23,737 nucleotides of DNA from Pseudomonadota bacterium (GCA_021827445.1 JAKAVW010000010.1:1-23737); one strand, 5' to 3'. Shown: positions 7,607 through 16,886, counted from the first letter of the stretch. The notes: generated by a model from the letters alone, not told the origin. Made by a program: numbers and translations.

Positions 7607-10600
7607 GGCTGGTTGCACGCTGCGGCAAGCCGAAGAGGCCGTCGAGGGCGTCGAGCAGGGCGAGATCGGCGGGAAGATGGAGCATGCCTTGCTCCGGTCC
7701 TCGCAGCCCGCGCAGGAAGAAAAAGAGGGTGCCGCCGAGTTGGGTTCCGGGCCGGTAGCGGCTACCCATGCGCTGGCGCAGCAGGCGGTGCAGGGCCAGT
7801 TGGTAGAGGCTGGATTGCAGTTCGTAGCGATGACTGAGGGTGGCGCTGCGCAGGGCTTCGGCGTGGTAATCGGCATCACTGCCGCCGAGGACGTTGGATT
7901 TGTAGTCGAGGACGTAATAGCGCCCGGCATGGCTGAAAACCAGGTCCATGAAGCCGCGCATCATGCCGTGGATGACGCGCTGGGGGAGTTTGGGGCGCTC
8001 TGCGCCGGGAAAAATGTGCTGTTTGCAGAGCCTGTCCAGGTCATCGCTGCGCAGGGCGTCGCTGGGAAACCAGAAGGCCATTTCGCTTTGATAATCCGTA
8101 AGGTCGTGGAGGGTTGCCGTAAGGGGGGCGAGAGGGCTGTGGACGATGGCTTGCAGCCATTTGGCGGTCGCCTCGGCCCAATCGCCCAGGCCAGCCTGGC
8201 GACAGGCTTTGTGCAGTGGTTCGGCAAAGTGGTCCTGACCGGTTTGGGCAAAGCCGTTCAGGGCCAGGCGTTGCAGTTGCTCGTGGAGAAAGGTGCCGGC
8301 GTTCATGCCTTGCGGGTAGCGATGCCAGGGAGCGCCGATCTGCGCGCGCCGGGGTGTCAGTGGCGCCGACGGGTCGGCAGCGAGATCGCGCACCAGATGG
8401 GAGAAGCTGGCGACGCCCCAGTGTTTCTCGAAGCTGGCGGTATATTCCGCAGGCGGATTAAGGGTGTTGTTGCAGTGCTGCACGGCCAGCGTCGTGGGGA
8501 TGTTGTTCGTGAGCGTCTCGACGCGGATTTCGGGGGAAAGTCGGGCGCAGTCTTCGAGCAACGTGGCAAGATCACGGGCGGGGCGTTCGCTGCCCAGCAG
8601 GTGGGCGATGGCGCTGCTTGCAAAGATCGGCGTTCCCGCGTTCTTGGGTGCCGCGAGACCCAGCCAGAGGGCGTGTTCGGCGCGGGTGAGGGCGACGTAG
8701 AGGAGGCGGAGATCTTCCTGCAGTCGTGCCCTTTCCGCGGCTGCCGTGTCGCCGCTTTCCCAGCGGATGGCGAGTTGCCCTTCCGCGCTGTGCGTGACGG
8801 TGAACGGGCTGGCCCTGGCCGCTTTGCTGGTGGCGATGAACGGCAGGAAAACCAGCGGATATTGCAGGCCCTTGGCGGCGTGAATGGTGACTACGCGCAG
8901 CAGCTCGGCATCGCTCTCCAGACGCAGGATGTGGGCGTCGCTTTGATCACTCCCGGCCACGATGGCCTCGCGCAGGTGGCGGATGAGGGCTTCGGGGCCG
9001 TCGAGGGTGGCGCTCGCCTGCTGCAGTAGTTCGCCGAGGTGGAGCAGGTTGGTGAGGCGGCGTTCGCCCTCAGGCTGCGTCAATAACCGGGCGGCAATAC
9101 CAAACTGATGGATGCTATGGTGGAGCATGGCCAGCACCCCCTGCCGCCGCCATTGCCGGGACAGGTCCTGAAATTGCTCCAGTTGTGTTTCCCAGACCGT
9201 TTCGTCCTGATTGAAGGCGTCGAGAGTGCTGAGGGGCTGGTCCAGCAGGGGCAGGGCGAGGGCGACGCGCAGGCGGCGGGCATCTTCAGGATCGGCGACG
9301 GCCTCCAGCCAGAGGAGCAGGTCCCGTGCTTCCGGGCTGCTATACACCGACTCCCGCTCAGAGAGATAGACGCTGCGTAACTGGCGGCGGTGGAGGGCCT
9401 GACGGATGCTGGCGGCTTCATGGCGGTCGCGGACGAGGATGGCGATGTCTTTGGGCTGGACTGGCTTTGAATTTTTTCCATCTTCGGCGAAAACTGCGGT
9501 CGGGTCGGCGAGCAGGGTGGCGATGCATTCTGCTGCCTGCTCGCTCAGCAGCGCCTTGTAATGGTCCTTGGTGAGTGATTCCGTTGCTGCCCAGAAGGTG
9601 AGTGCCGGGGCGGGCAGCCCGCCGGTCTGCCAGCATTTTTCATGGCCATGGGCCTGCACCGACTGATAGGGGAGTGGATTGTTGGTGCCCGGCGCAGCGT
9701 AGGCAAAAGCGCCTTGGAGGTCAGTCTGTTCAGCGGCGGTATAGAGGGCGTTGAGGGCGCTGACCAGTGCGTGGCTGGAACGATAATTGGTGCCGAGCGC
9801 GTAGTGACGGCCTTCGGTCAGACGGCGGGCCTGCAGATAGCTGTCGATGTCGGCGCCACGAAAGGCGTAGATGGACTGCTTGGGGTCACCGATGAGCAGC
9901 AGCAGGGTGTCGGGGTCGTTGTCGGCGGCATGGTAGATGTCGTCGAAGATCTGGTATTGCAAGGCGGAGGTGTCCTGAAATTCGTCGATGAGGGCGGCGG
10001 GATATTTCTGCCGCAGGCGGGCGGCGAGCGCCGGTCCCTGAGTGTTGTCGTGCAGTACCCCGGCGAGGCGCCGCTGATAGTCGGTAAAGCTGGCCTGCCC
10101 GCTCTGGGCCTTGAGCTGGCTCAGCCGGGCGTTGATCCAGGCGGCGGCGTGGCTGCGGATAGCACCATGCAGTTGGCTGAATTGTTGCGTGATGGTCTCT
10201 AATTCACTGAACAGGGTATCCAGTACCGCGGCAGCGGGGGGCGGGGTAATCGTCTTATCTTTATTGCAGTAAAACGGTAAATTGCTGGCGGTGAGGCGTT
10301 GACACATGGCCAGCTCATCGGGGACCAGAATTTCGGGACAGTCTGCCCATTCATGCAGTGCGGCGAGGGTCCTCGTGACGATGGCTACGCTGAGACTTTT
10401 GCCGTTCAGCGGGTTGTCCGCTTTCGGACCTTGTATGATCCCCAGTAGCCATTCCGCAAAAGCATCATGCTCCGCCGCCCATTGCGCCTTGAGGACGGCG
10501 AGTTGCCGTCGGGGCGCGGTGACTGCGGCGGGCAGCCAGTCCGCCAGAGAGGATTCGGGGGCGGGCAGGGGTGGATCGAGCCGGCACAGGGCTTCTGTCT

Positions 10601-11198
10601 CTTGCCGGACTTTGTCGGGGCTGGAAAAGAGTTGAAGGATTTCACTGAGGGCAGACTCGCCCAGCGGGTAGATTTCCTGCCGCCAGAAGTCGCGCACGGC
10701 GTCGTCGCGCAGATCGGTTTCGTCCAGCAGCAGGGTTTCGCGGAAATCGCTGCCGGTGGCGAAGGCGTGCTCGCGCAGGGTGCGCTGGCACCAGGCGTCA
10801 ATGGTGAAAATGGCGCTGTCGTCCATGGCGTCGGCGGCGAGGGCGAGCTGGTGCGCGGCCTGGGCGCGGGTTCTGGGAGCGGCGTAGTCGGCCAGCAGCG
10901 CTTCGAGAAAAGCATCGGGCTCTGCGGGGCTGTCGGTGCGCCGAAAGTATTGGGCGGCATTTTGCAGGCGATCACGGATGCGTTCCTTGAGTTCCTGGGT
11001 GGCGGCGCGAGTGAAGGTCATCACCAGAATGTCTTCGGGCAGGAGGGCGCGGGTGAAGCATTCGTTCTCCCCGCCATGCCCGAGGATCAGGCGCAGGTAG
11101 AGGGCGGCGATAGTCCAGGTTTTGCCGGTCCCGGCGCTGGCCTCAATCAGGCGGCTGCCGCGCAGGGGCAAGTGCAGGGGGTCGAGAATCGTGGTCAT
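7599..11198 (-). CDS. recB: Exodeoxyribonuclease V beta subunit RecB
   Basis: 1199 residues (E. coli 1180). RecB is the 3'-to-5' helicase and the only nuclease of RecBCD; after Chi it loads RecA. Helicase motifs are intact: Walker A ASAGTGKT at 20-27 (Lys26), VMTFTRAATQELKERI, LIDEFQDTSALQ, LLIGDPKQSIYAFRGAD, TNYRSSHALV, VTIHAAKGLQYPLV and LLYVALTRAEHAL. The C-terminal nuclease domain has GTFLHEQL, then Asp1085 (GFMDLVF), Asp1098 and Lys1100 (LDYKSN), spaced as in the E. coli D1067/D1080/K1082 site, and LQSSLYQLALHRLL. The enzyme should be fully active. I start at ATG 11198, because it overlaps the recC stop as ATGA; in-frame ATGs 15 and 33 nt upstream are possible alternatives within recC. 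Confidence 0.95.
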   Translation of the reverse strand: MTTILDPLHLPLRGSRLIEASAGTGKTWTIAALYLRLILGHGGENECFTRALLPEDILVMTFTRAATQELKERIRDRLQNAAQYFRRTDSPAEPDAFLEALLADYAAPRTRAQAAHQLALAADAMDDSAIFTIDAWCQRTLREHAFATGSDFRETLLLDETDLRDDAVRDFWRQEIYPLGESALSEILQLFSSPDKVRQETEALCRLDPPLPAPESSLADWLPAAVTAPRRQLAVLKAQWAAEHDAFAEWLLGIIQGPKADNPLNGKSLSVAIVTRTLAALHEWADCPEILVPDELAMCQRLTASNLPFYCNKDKTITPPPAAAVLDTLFSELETITQQFSQLHGAIRSHAAAWINARLSQLKAQSGQASFTDYQRRLAGVLHDNTQGPALAARLRQKYPAALIDEFQDTSALQYQIFDDIYHAADNDPDTLLLLIGDPKQSIYAFRGADIDSYLQARRLTEGRHYALGTNYRSSHALVSALNALYTAAEQTDLQGAFAYAAPGTNNPLPYQSVQAHGHEKCWQTGGLPAPALTFWAATESLTKDHYKALLSEQAAECIATLLADPTAVFAEDGKNSKPVQPKDIAILVRDRHEAASIRQALHRRQLRSVYLSERESVYSSPEARDLLLWLEAVADPEDARRLRVALALPLLDQPLSTLDAFNQDETVWETQLEQFQDLSRQWRRQGVLAMLHHSIHQFGIAARLLTQPEGERRLTNLLHLGELLQQASATLDGPEALIRHLREAIVAGSDQSDAHILRLESDAELLRVVTIHAAKGLQYPLVFLPFIATSKAARASPFTVTHSAEGQLAIRWESGDTAAAERARLQEDLRLLYVALTRAEHALWLGLAAPKNAGTPIFASSAIAHLLGSERPARDLATLLEDCARLSPEIRVETLTNNIPTTLAVQHCNNTLNPPAEYTASFEKHWGVASFSHLVRDLAADPSAPLTPRRAQIGAPWHRYPQGMNAGTFLHEQLQRLALNGFAQTGQDHFAEPLHKACRQAGLGDWAEATAKWLQAIVHSPLAPLTATLHDLTDYQSEMAFWFPSDALRSDDLDRLCKQHIFPGAERPKLPQRVIHGMMRGFMDLVFSHAGRYYVLDYKSNVLGGSDADYHAEALRSATLSHRYELQSSLYQLALHRLLRQRMGSRYRPGTQLGGTLFFFLRGLRGPEQGMLHLPADLALLDALDGLFGLPQRATSHE

Positions 11199-14100
11199 GG
11201 GTGCGCCTGCCATTCCAGGGTTTCCAGCCAATCGGCGAAGGGGCGGTAGAGGGCTTCGGCATAGTCAGCGAAGCCGCGCTGCCGGGACCCAATGCGGGTG
11301 CTGCTGAGGGTGGCGAAGTCGGGGTAATCGCGGAACAGGCTGAGGTCTTTCTGGGCTTCGCCAGGCAGGCGGTCACTGCCGTCGTAAATCAGAGCCGGGT
11401 TTTTACCTTGCAGGCTGACGAGGGCGGTTTTGAGGGTGACCGGCAGGGGCTGGCAGAGGCCTTCCTGCCAGAGATCCAGCAGATCATCCAGTGCGACCAT
11501 GGCATCCAGTTGCAGCGGCTCAGCGCGGATAAGCACATCCCGGCCCACAACAATGCCACCGCAGCGCAGGCCGACGGCGCTGGCCAGCAATTGCTGGAGC
11601 CAGAGGATGGCGAGTTTATCCCCTTCCGGTTTTTTGCTGTCTTTATTCAGCAGGCGACTGGCGCGGAGCTGGATGCAGGCGAGGTCTCCTGCGTTATTTT
11701 GGTGCAAAGCGGGTAACCAGTCTTCCAGCAACATTTGGCCGTGGGCATGGATAATAGCCCGTCGTTGTGGCATCGCGGTCCATTTCGCGCTGATTTCCCG
11801 CCAGGCGGCGAGGATGACGGTGGCGTCGTCGAGCAGTACGGTCGCGGTTCTCGCCGCCATGCCCGCGAGGGGATATTGACCGCTGCGCTGCTGCGCCTGC
11901 ACCCTTGCGGCGGTGGTCTCCGGGCTATTCTTTTCAGCGCCGCGGAGCAGGTCTTCGAGCAGGTGATAGGTTTCAAGGCCGTTGAGGGTGAAGGGTTCGT
12001 CGTCCTCTTCTGCCAGATCTTCTTCGTTGAAGTCCGTGCGCAGGCGTTGTCGGTAAAAGGCACGTGCGGGCAGGCGGAAAAACTCCAGCAGTTCGCGGAT
12101 GCTGCGGGGGGTGAGATCGGCAGGGTTGGGGAGCGCGGTGTCTTCCGGGGCGCTGTGCGGAGATGGATACCATTCGCGGGCCCAGGTGCGTAGTCCTGGT
12201 TTGCCGAGCAGATATTCCAGGCTGAAGGGTTGTAAGGGATGCGCGAAAGTGCGCTTTTCCAGGGATAGCGGCCAGCCGCTGCGAATGGCATCCTGCAACT
12301 GCGTCACCAGCAGAGAGGGTGCTCTTTCGTGGTTGTTGCGCTGATCCTTTCCGGCCCAACTGATATAGAGCCCCTGTCGGGCGGCAAGGAGGGCTTCCAG
12401 CATCAGATAGCGGTCGTCATCGCGGCGGGAGCGGTCGCCGGGGCGGGCCATGCCGGGCAGGGCCATGAGGTCAAAATCCAGGCGGGGGCTGCGCCGCGGG
12501 TAGTCGCCCTCGTTCATGCCGAGCAGGCAGACCAGCGGGTAGGGCACCGCGCGCATGGGCAGGAGGGTGCAAAAAGTGACCCCGCCGCCGAGAAAGCTGC
12601 GCCCCAGATCCGGCGTATCCAGCATCTCCAGCCAGGCGCCGCGCAATACGGCGAGGGGGAGCGCTTCGTTAAAATCTGCCGCCGCGCAATCCGCCTGCCA
12701 TTGGCGCAGGGTCTCTTCCAGGTTTTGCAGGAGGGCTTCGTCGTCGTCATCGCTGGCGCTGAAAAAGTCGGTGAGCAGGGCGCGGGCCGCTTCACCCCAA
12801 TGTTCCGGCATCAGGGACTCAGCCAAAACGTGCTGCCAGTGCTCCAGCTTTTCCAGCAATTGACTGAGAGGGCCGAGGAACGCGGCGTCCAGCCCACCCA
12901 CCTCGCCGTAAGCCTCGATCCCGGCGAAATGGCTGTCGTCGCCGTTGGCATAGCCGAGGCAGAGGCGTTGCAGGGCGAAGTCGCCGCTGTTCTGGGGACC
13001 GCAATGGGGCATGCCCAGTGCGGTCCGGTGCTCTGCCGAGAGCCCCCAGCGCCAGCCGGCACCCGCCAGCCAGTGCTGCACAATGGGCAGATCCTCCAGT
13101 TCCAGGCCAAAGCGCTGGCGCAGGGCGGGGCAGTTGAGGAGGTCGCGGATTTCACTCTGTCGGCAGCGTTGCTCGGGCAGCCGCAGCAGCCAGTCCAGGG
13201 CCTGGAGCAAGGGCTGTTCGTCGCGGGCCTGCAGGTCGACAATGTGGTAGGGGATGTAACGCTTATCCTCTCGGTCATACTGGTCGAAAGTGGCGCGGAT
13301 GAGGGGTGCAAAACTGCCGATCTCCGGTACCATGACGATAACGTCGCGGGGCTGTAGCTTGCCGGTGGCGAAGTGGTCCAGCAGTTGATCGTGGAGAATT
13401 TGCACCTCGCGCAGGGCGCTGTGGGCGATGTGAAAGACCACGGAGTGATCGTCATCGTCCAGCGCGGTGCAGGTTTCCGGCCTGATACCCTCCAGATCAC
13501 GGATTTGCACCTGCAACTGGCGCAGGAGGGTGCCGCCCTGATCTTCGCTGAAGAGGTCGATGCGCGGTAGGTCCATTTGTTTTTGCAGCGCTGCCGTTTC
13601 ATCGAACTGGTCCAGCAGATTGAGAAAATCCCGGCCCTGACGGCCCCAGGCGGCGAGCAGCGGATGGCTTTCCGCGTGCAGATCCTCGGGTGCAACGGCC
13701 GACAGATCACGGTCGTTGCGCAGCGCCTGGCGACGGCGCTCGCGCCGCAGCAGTTCGCGCCCGGAAACGATGTCGGCCCAGTGATAGCGGCAGGGGTTGG
13801 GTACCGCGAGAATCACCTGCATCTGCTGCCCGAGCGCGGCCAGCGCCGTCAGACTCTGCTCCGGCAGGGTGGCTGCCCCGAAGAGGATGACGCGGCGGGG
13901 CAACGGTGTTGCGGGGGGGTGCCCGGCGTTCAGGGCGGCGAGGAACTGCTCGTGCACCTGCGCCCGGCCCAAGGCCTGATCCTGTCCACGCTGTTGCAGG
14001 TCGTGCCGTAACGCCTGCCAGAGCCGGGGTTGCCAGAGCTGATCGGCGGGCAGGGTCGTACGCTCGCCATGGCCACGCCGCAGCAGGGACTGGTCGGCGG

Positions 14101-14587
14101 CCCAGTCCGCCAGCCAGTCGCCGCGATAGACCTGATACTGGTCGAAGAGATCGGCGATCTGCGCGGCCATTTGCCAGCGCCGCTCCAATGCGCCGTCCGG
14201 CCGTTGTGATTGCCCCAGAAAATGCCGCAGAGGGGCGAAATCGGGTTGGGGCAGCAGCTTCGGCAAGAGCCGCATCAGGCGCCAGGTGAGGGGGGTCTTG
14301 TCCAGTGGTGAACGGGCCGAGACGATGCCGGTGCCCAGCACTCGTCCATAGCTTTCCCAGAGAAAGCGCCCCGGCAGCGCGACGCGCACTGCGGCACAGA
14401 TGCCTTCATGGGCCGCCAGGGTCCATTGCAGCCACTCGGCAATGCCGTTGCTCTGGACGAGAAAGATTTCCTCTTCCAGCGGCCGCAGCGGGCGCTCGCG
14501 CAGCCACTCCAGGACCGCGTCGCTGAGCCATTCCAGACGGTCGCCATGAAGGACGATAAAGCCCGGCTCGATTTCCGGGTGGCTCAT
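11195..14587 (-). CDS. recC: Exodeoxyribonuclease V gamma subunit RecC
   Basis: 1130 residues (E. coli 1122). RecC scans the 3' strand for Chi and splits the duplex; it has a helicase fold without working ATPase motifs. The start PGFIVLHGDRLEWLSDAV and the following EEEIFLVQSNGIAEWLQW, GRFLWESYGRVLG, HIAHSALREVQILHDQLL, PREV-type DVIVMVPEI and PYPLVCLLGMNEGDYPR segments are characteristic of RecC. I chose ATG 14587: it overlaps the hvfC stop codon as ATGA, gives the usual family N-terminus, and no Shine-Dalgarno is visible, so translation probably depends on ribosomes finishing hvfC. The frame extends further upstream to 14710 but that part lies inside hvfC and is not RecC-like. Which Chi sequence this protein recognises cannot be read from the window. 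Confidence 0.94.
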   Translation of the reverse strand: MSHPEIEPGFIVLHGDRLEWLSDAVLEWLRERPLRPLEEEIFLVQSNGIAEWLQWTLAAHEGICAAVRVALPGRFLWESYGRVLGTGIVSARSPLDKTPLTWRLMRLLPKLLPQPDFAPLRHFLGQSQRPDGALERRWQMAAQIADLFDQYQVYRGDWLADWAADQSLLRRGHGERTTLPADQLWQPRLWQALRHDLQQRGQDQALGRAQVHEQFLAALNAGHPPATPLPRRVILFGAATLPEQSLTALAALGQQMQVILAVPNPCRYHWADIVSGRELLRRERRRQALRNDRDLSAVAPEDLHAESHPLLAAWGRQGRDFLNLLDQFDETAALQKQMDLPRIDLFSEDQGGTLLRQLQVQIRDLEGIRPETCTALDDDDHSVVFHIAHSALREVQILHDQLLDHFATGKLQPRDVIVMVPEIGSFAPLIRATFDQYDREDKRYIPYHIVDLQARDEQPLLQALDWLLRLPEQRCRQSEIRDLLNCPALRQRFGLELEDLPIVQHWLAGAGWRWGLSAEHRTALGMPHCGPQNSGDFALQRLCLGYANGDDSHFAGIEAYGEVGGLDAAFLGPLSQLLEKLEHWQHVLAESLMPEHWGEAARALLTDFFSASDDDDEALLQNLEETLRQWQADCAAADFNEALPLAVLRGAWLEMLDTPDLGRSFLGGGVTFCTLLPMRAVPYPLVCLLGMNEGDYPRRSPRLDFDLMALPGMARPGDRSRRDDDRYLMLEALLAARQGLYISWAGKDQRNNHERAPSLLVTQLQDAIRSGWPLSLEKRTFAHPLQPFSLEYLLGKPGLRTWAREWYPSPHSAPEDTALPNPADLTPRSIRELLEFFRLPARAFYRQRLRTDFNEEDLAEEDDEPFTLNGLETYHLLEDLLRGAEKNSPETTAARVQAQQRSGQYPLAGMAARTATVLLDDATVILAAWREISAKWTAMPQRRAIIHAHGQMLLEDWLPALHQNNAGDLACIQLRASRLLNKDSKKPEGDKLAILWLQQLLASAVGLRCGGIVVGRDVLIRAEPLQLDAMVALDDLLDLWQEGLCQPLPVTLKTALVSLQGKNPALIYDGSDRLPGEAQKDLSLFRDYPDFATLSSTRIGSRQRGFADYAEALYRPFADWLETLEWQAHP

Positions 14588-15375
14588 GGGGGCGTAGGTA
14601 TGGTGCCGAGAATGGCTCCTGCGGACTGCATCCGTTGCAGAAAAGCGCGAACGGTTGCCTCCAGGCTGTGCTGGTCCGTCGCTTGCTCCAACAGACCGCA
14701 CTCCCGCCACTGGGCGAAAAGGGTGGCACCGGGCATGGGGGTTTCGCGCAGAGTAGCGAAAAGGCGGAGGCCCAGGGCATCCAGCACGATCATCTGCACG
14801 ACATCTTCCGCATCACGATAGAGAAAAAGGGGGCTGGGCTCTGGTGCGAGCCCCGGCGCCGTGGTGAAAGACGGATCGAGAATCAGCCGTTGTACCGGGT
14901 AACGGTATTGTAGCAGGGCATGCACCGGGTTCAGAACGGCGGTGCTGGTCCAGGGGTCGCCGTCGGGGTCGCATTGGGGAGGCAGGTCAGTCTCGGCGAC
15001 ACCCAGAGTAAGCTCCAGCCATTCCAGGTGGGCGAGTTCGAGGGCATAGGGGAGCGTTGCCGTAAGGTCTGCCTGCCGGTCAGACAGGTACGCGAGAAAC
15101 TCGTCGGGTATCTGCCGGAAAAAGGGGCTGCGACAGGCGTGTTCGGCGATGAAGGCGTCTCGCCACGCCAGCCACTGCGCCTCACCCATCGCCCGTATCC
15201 AGAGGGGAAAGCAGGCTTGCAGGGCCGCCGCAAAATTGCCGACGAGCAGTTCGCGATATAATTCCGCCGCCTGGGAATCGAAGTCTGCGGGGCAGTCCTG
15301 ATCTGCGGGCGCGCGCAGATGCGCGGCGAGGGCCATGGTCAGCGCCGGATCACTGCCGGATTCAGGCCGCGCCAC
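14584..15375 (-). CDS. hvfC: HvfC/BufC-type DUF2063 partner protein
   Basis: About 263 residues of the DUF2063 family, the partner of DUF692 maturases in HvfABC/bufferin loci. Family proteins bind the precursor and form a complex with the maturase. Recognisable segments: AAELYRELLVGNFAAALQACFPLW, AFIAEHACRSPFFRQIPDEFLAYL, and LPYALELAHLEWLELTLG, which follow the family layout of an N-terminal helical domain and a C-terminal domain (HALLQYRYPVQRL onward). No ATG lies where the family usually begins; a GTG at 15375 with AGGA five bases upstream gives the right N-terminal length and overlaps hvfB by 14 nt. ATG 15336 is the alternative but lacks a ribosome binding site. The stop overlaps the recC start (ATGA). 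Confidence 0.78.
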   Translation of the reverse strand: MARPESGSDPALTMALAAHLRAPADQDCPADFDSQAAELYRELLVGNFAAALQACFPLWIRAMGEAQWLAWRDAFIAEHACRSPFFRQIPDEFLAYLSDRQADLTATLPYALELAHLEWLELTLGVAETDLPPQCDPDGDPWTSTAVLNPVHALLQYRYPVQRLILDPSFTTAPGLAPEPSPLFLYRDAEDVVQMIVLDALGLRLFATLRETPMPGATLFAQWRECGLLEQATDQHSLEATVRAFLQRMQSAGAILGTIPTPP

Positions 15376-16216
15376 GGGCTTCCTGCGCGTGGCGCACATT
15401 CTGGAGTTCCTCCAGAAGCCGGGGCAGAGGCGGAATCTGATTATCCCACTCCAGCAGGGTGGGCAGGGGGCCGAAGAGGCGTTCACTGAGGCGCAGCAAA
15501 TCCCAGACCGGCGCCTCCACCGCCGCATCGTGGGTGTCGATGAGCCAGCCCTGCGGGTGCCGGGCATGGCCGGCAAGGTGCTGATAGACGATACGCTCGG
15601 CGGGCAAGGCACGCAGAAAATCCGCCGCATCGTAGCGATGATTGACGCTGTTGACGTAGAGGTTGTTGAGATCAAGGAGCAGGTGACAATTCGCTTCTTC
15701 CAGTACGGCCAGCAGAAACTCCAGTTCGGTGAGCGTGCTATGGCGGAATCCGCCGTAGTAGGCGGTGTTTTCGACGATCAGCGGCATTTGCAGGAAGTCC
15801 TGCGCTTGGCGGATGCGCCCCGCCGCATGTTGCACCATCTCTTCGGTGAGGGGCAGCGGCAGTAGATCGTAAAGCTGGCCGTGGTCCGCACAGTAGGCGA
15901 GATGCTCGCTGTAATGGCGGATGCCATGCTCCGTCATAAAGTCCTGAACGGCCTCCAGCAGTTCCATGTCCAGCGGCGCTGGTCCGCCAATGGAGAGAGA
16001 TAGGCCGTGGCAGATGAAGGGATGTTTTTCGGTCAGGGTACGGAGTTGGGCTGCCGGACGACCGCCGAAGTTAATCCAGTTCTCCGGGGCCAGTTCAAAA
16101 AAATCCACCCCGTGCTCCGGGGTAGCAAGGAGTCGTGGCAGGAATTCGCGGCGCAGGCCCAAGCCGACTGCCTTATTGGCGGGCGTGCGGGGATTGCTGC
16201 TCAAAGCGGATAACAT
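15362..16216 (-). CDS. hvfB: HvfB-type DUF692/MNIO peptide maturase
   Basis: A 284-residue DUF692 protein, the multinuclear non-heme iron oxidase family (MbnB, TglH, HvfB, BufB) that oxidises Cys residues of small precursor peptides to metal-binding heterocycles. The TIM-barrel metal ligands expected for the family are present: His70 (CHGLSLSIG), Glu104-His105 (YSEHLAYC), Glu149-Asn150 (VENTAYY), Asp182 and Asn184 (LDLNNLYVNSVNH), His213 and His217 (HLAGH), Asp227-His229-Asp230 (DTHDAAV) and Glu256 (LEWD). The enzyme should therefore be active in the cytosol. GGGAGGGG lies nine bases before the ATG. It follows hvfA by 108 bp with no clear terminator and overlaps hvfC. The HvfB name rather than BufB rests on the type of precursor next to it. 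Confidence 0.88.
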   Translation of the reverse strand: MLSALSSNPRTPANKAVGLGLRREFLPRLLATPEHGVDFFELAPENWINFGGRPAAQLRTLTEKHPFICHGLSLSIGGPAPLDMELLEAVQDFMTEHGIRHYSEHLAYCADHGQLYDLLPLPLTEEMVQHAAGRIRQAQDFLQMPLIVENTAYYGGFRHSTLTELEFLLAVLEEANCHLLLDLNNLYVNSVNHRYDAADFLRALPAERIVYQHLAGHARHPQGWLIDTHDAAVEAPVWDLLRLSERLFGPLPTLLEWDNQIPPLPRLLEELQNVRHAQEARGAA

Positions 16217-16324
16217 GGATGACTGCCCCTCCCTTTATATGGGGTGTTAAGGCGTTGGCTGCCTGCATCCCACCGGGGCAGATTCATCCCGTTGAATCCT
16301 TAATGGCATAGATACAGGCTATGA

Positions 16325-16627
16325 TTACTGTTTCATGAAGCTCTTGCCGCATTTGCCATCGTGGGCCTTGATGGCGGCATGGCTGACGCATTTGCCTTCT
16401 TTGGCCTTCATGTTGCCTTTGGAGCAATTTCCTTCCTGGGAGCCCTTGCCCATCTTCTGGGAGCAGTTGCCTTCGCTTTTGGTGGCGGTGCTCATGGCTA
16501 CGGGCTGCGCAGTCGCCATGCTCATGGTTGCGGCATCCGCCGAAGCGGCAAGCACGGGGAGGGTGCCGAGGGTCACGGCAAAAGCGGAGCCAAGCGCGAA
16601 TGAACGAGCGAAATTGGGTTGTTTCAT
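16325..16627 (-). CDS. hvfA: HvfA/bufferin-like exported Cys-motif precursor peptide
   Basis: A 100-residue protein with a Sec signal (MKQPNFARSFALGSAFAVTL..., likely cleavage near residue 33) and a Lys/Met/Ser-rich mature part. It has exactly four Cys, each in an acidic-Gly-basic/Asn-Cys motif: EGNC (52-55), EGNC (65-68), EGKC (77-80) and DGKC (90-93), 12-13 residues apart. HvfA peptides of Haemophilus and related bufferins carry EGKCG motifs whose Cys are oxidised by HvfB/HvfC to copper-binding groups; the two modifying genes lie directly downstream here. Only the last motif has the full GKCG. I infer a copper- (or other soft metal-) binding periplasmic peptide. AAGGA lies seven bases upstream of the ATG. 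The EGNC variant may be a poor substrate or an altered recognition motif. Confidence 0.8.
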   Translation of the reverse strand: MKQPNFARSFALGSAFAVTLGTLPVLAASADAATMSMATAQPVAMSTATKSEGNCSQKMGKGSQEGNCSKGNMKAKEGKCVSHAAIKAHDGKCGKSFMKQ

Positions 16628-16769
16628 GGCTATTTCCTTAAGGTTAAGAGTTGGCGGTGATATCAGAATAGGTGAAGGTCACGACCAGGGACACCAATAT
16701 TATCAAAGCACTGATGACCCAGCATGCGGCCCGTTGGGGCGAAGCCGCCACGATCTGCCACCTGGATGT
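16628..16769 (-). promoter_or_regulatory. Leader of the hvfABC-recCBD unit
   Basis: About 135 nt between the predicted transcription start near 16762 and the hvfA ATG. It is long for a plain leader. It holds a small GC hairpin (GGCG-GCTT-CGCC, near 16741-16752) and the imperfect palindrome GGTGA-AGG-TCAC (16671-16682), but nothing I can match to a known riboswitch or a copper-regulator box. No gene in it. Confidence 0.3.
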
Positions 16770-16798
16770 AGTATGTAGAGGTCATTCATCTCTTGCAA
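16770..16798 (-). promoter_or_regulatory. Candidate sigma70 promoter for hvfA
   Basis: On the minus strand TTGCAA (16798-16793) and CATACT (16775-16770) are exactly 17 bp apart, in the intergenic space between lpxL and hvfA and pointing at hvfA. Four of six bases fit at both boxes. An ECF-type promoter, as controls bufferins in Caulobacter, was looked for and not found. Confidence 0.45.
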
Positions 16799-16886
16799 GG
16801 GTTCCCCATCGTTCTGAAAACAGGACGTTGACAGCGAAACTTGCAGACTACGCCCGTGCCCGGTGGCGGGGGTGTCTGACGCTGGC

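Noticed and set aside
7344..9029. Long plus-strand open frame (561 codons) antisense to recB/recD
   Set aside because: It is the mirror of GC-rich codon usage in recB and recD; the translation is Gly/Ala/Val-rich with no family pattern, while both minus-strand genes have full motifs.
12329..13357. Plus-strand open frame (342 codons) inside recC
   Set aside because: Antisense shadow in a GC-rich gene; no recognisable domain or ribosome binding site context.
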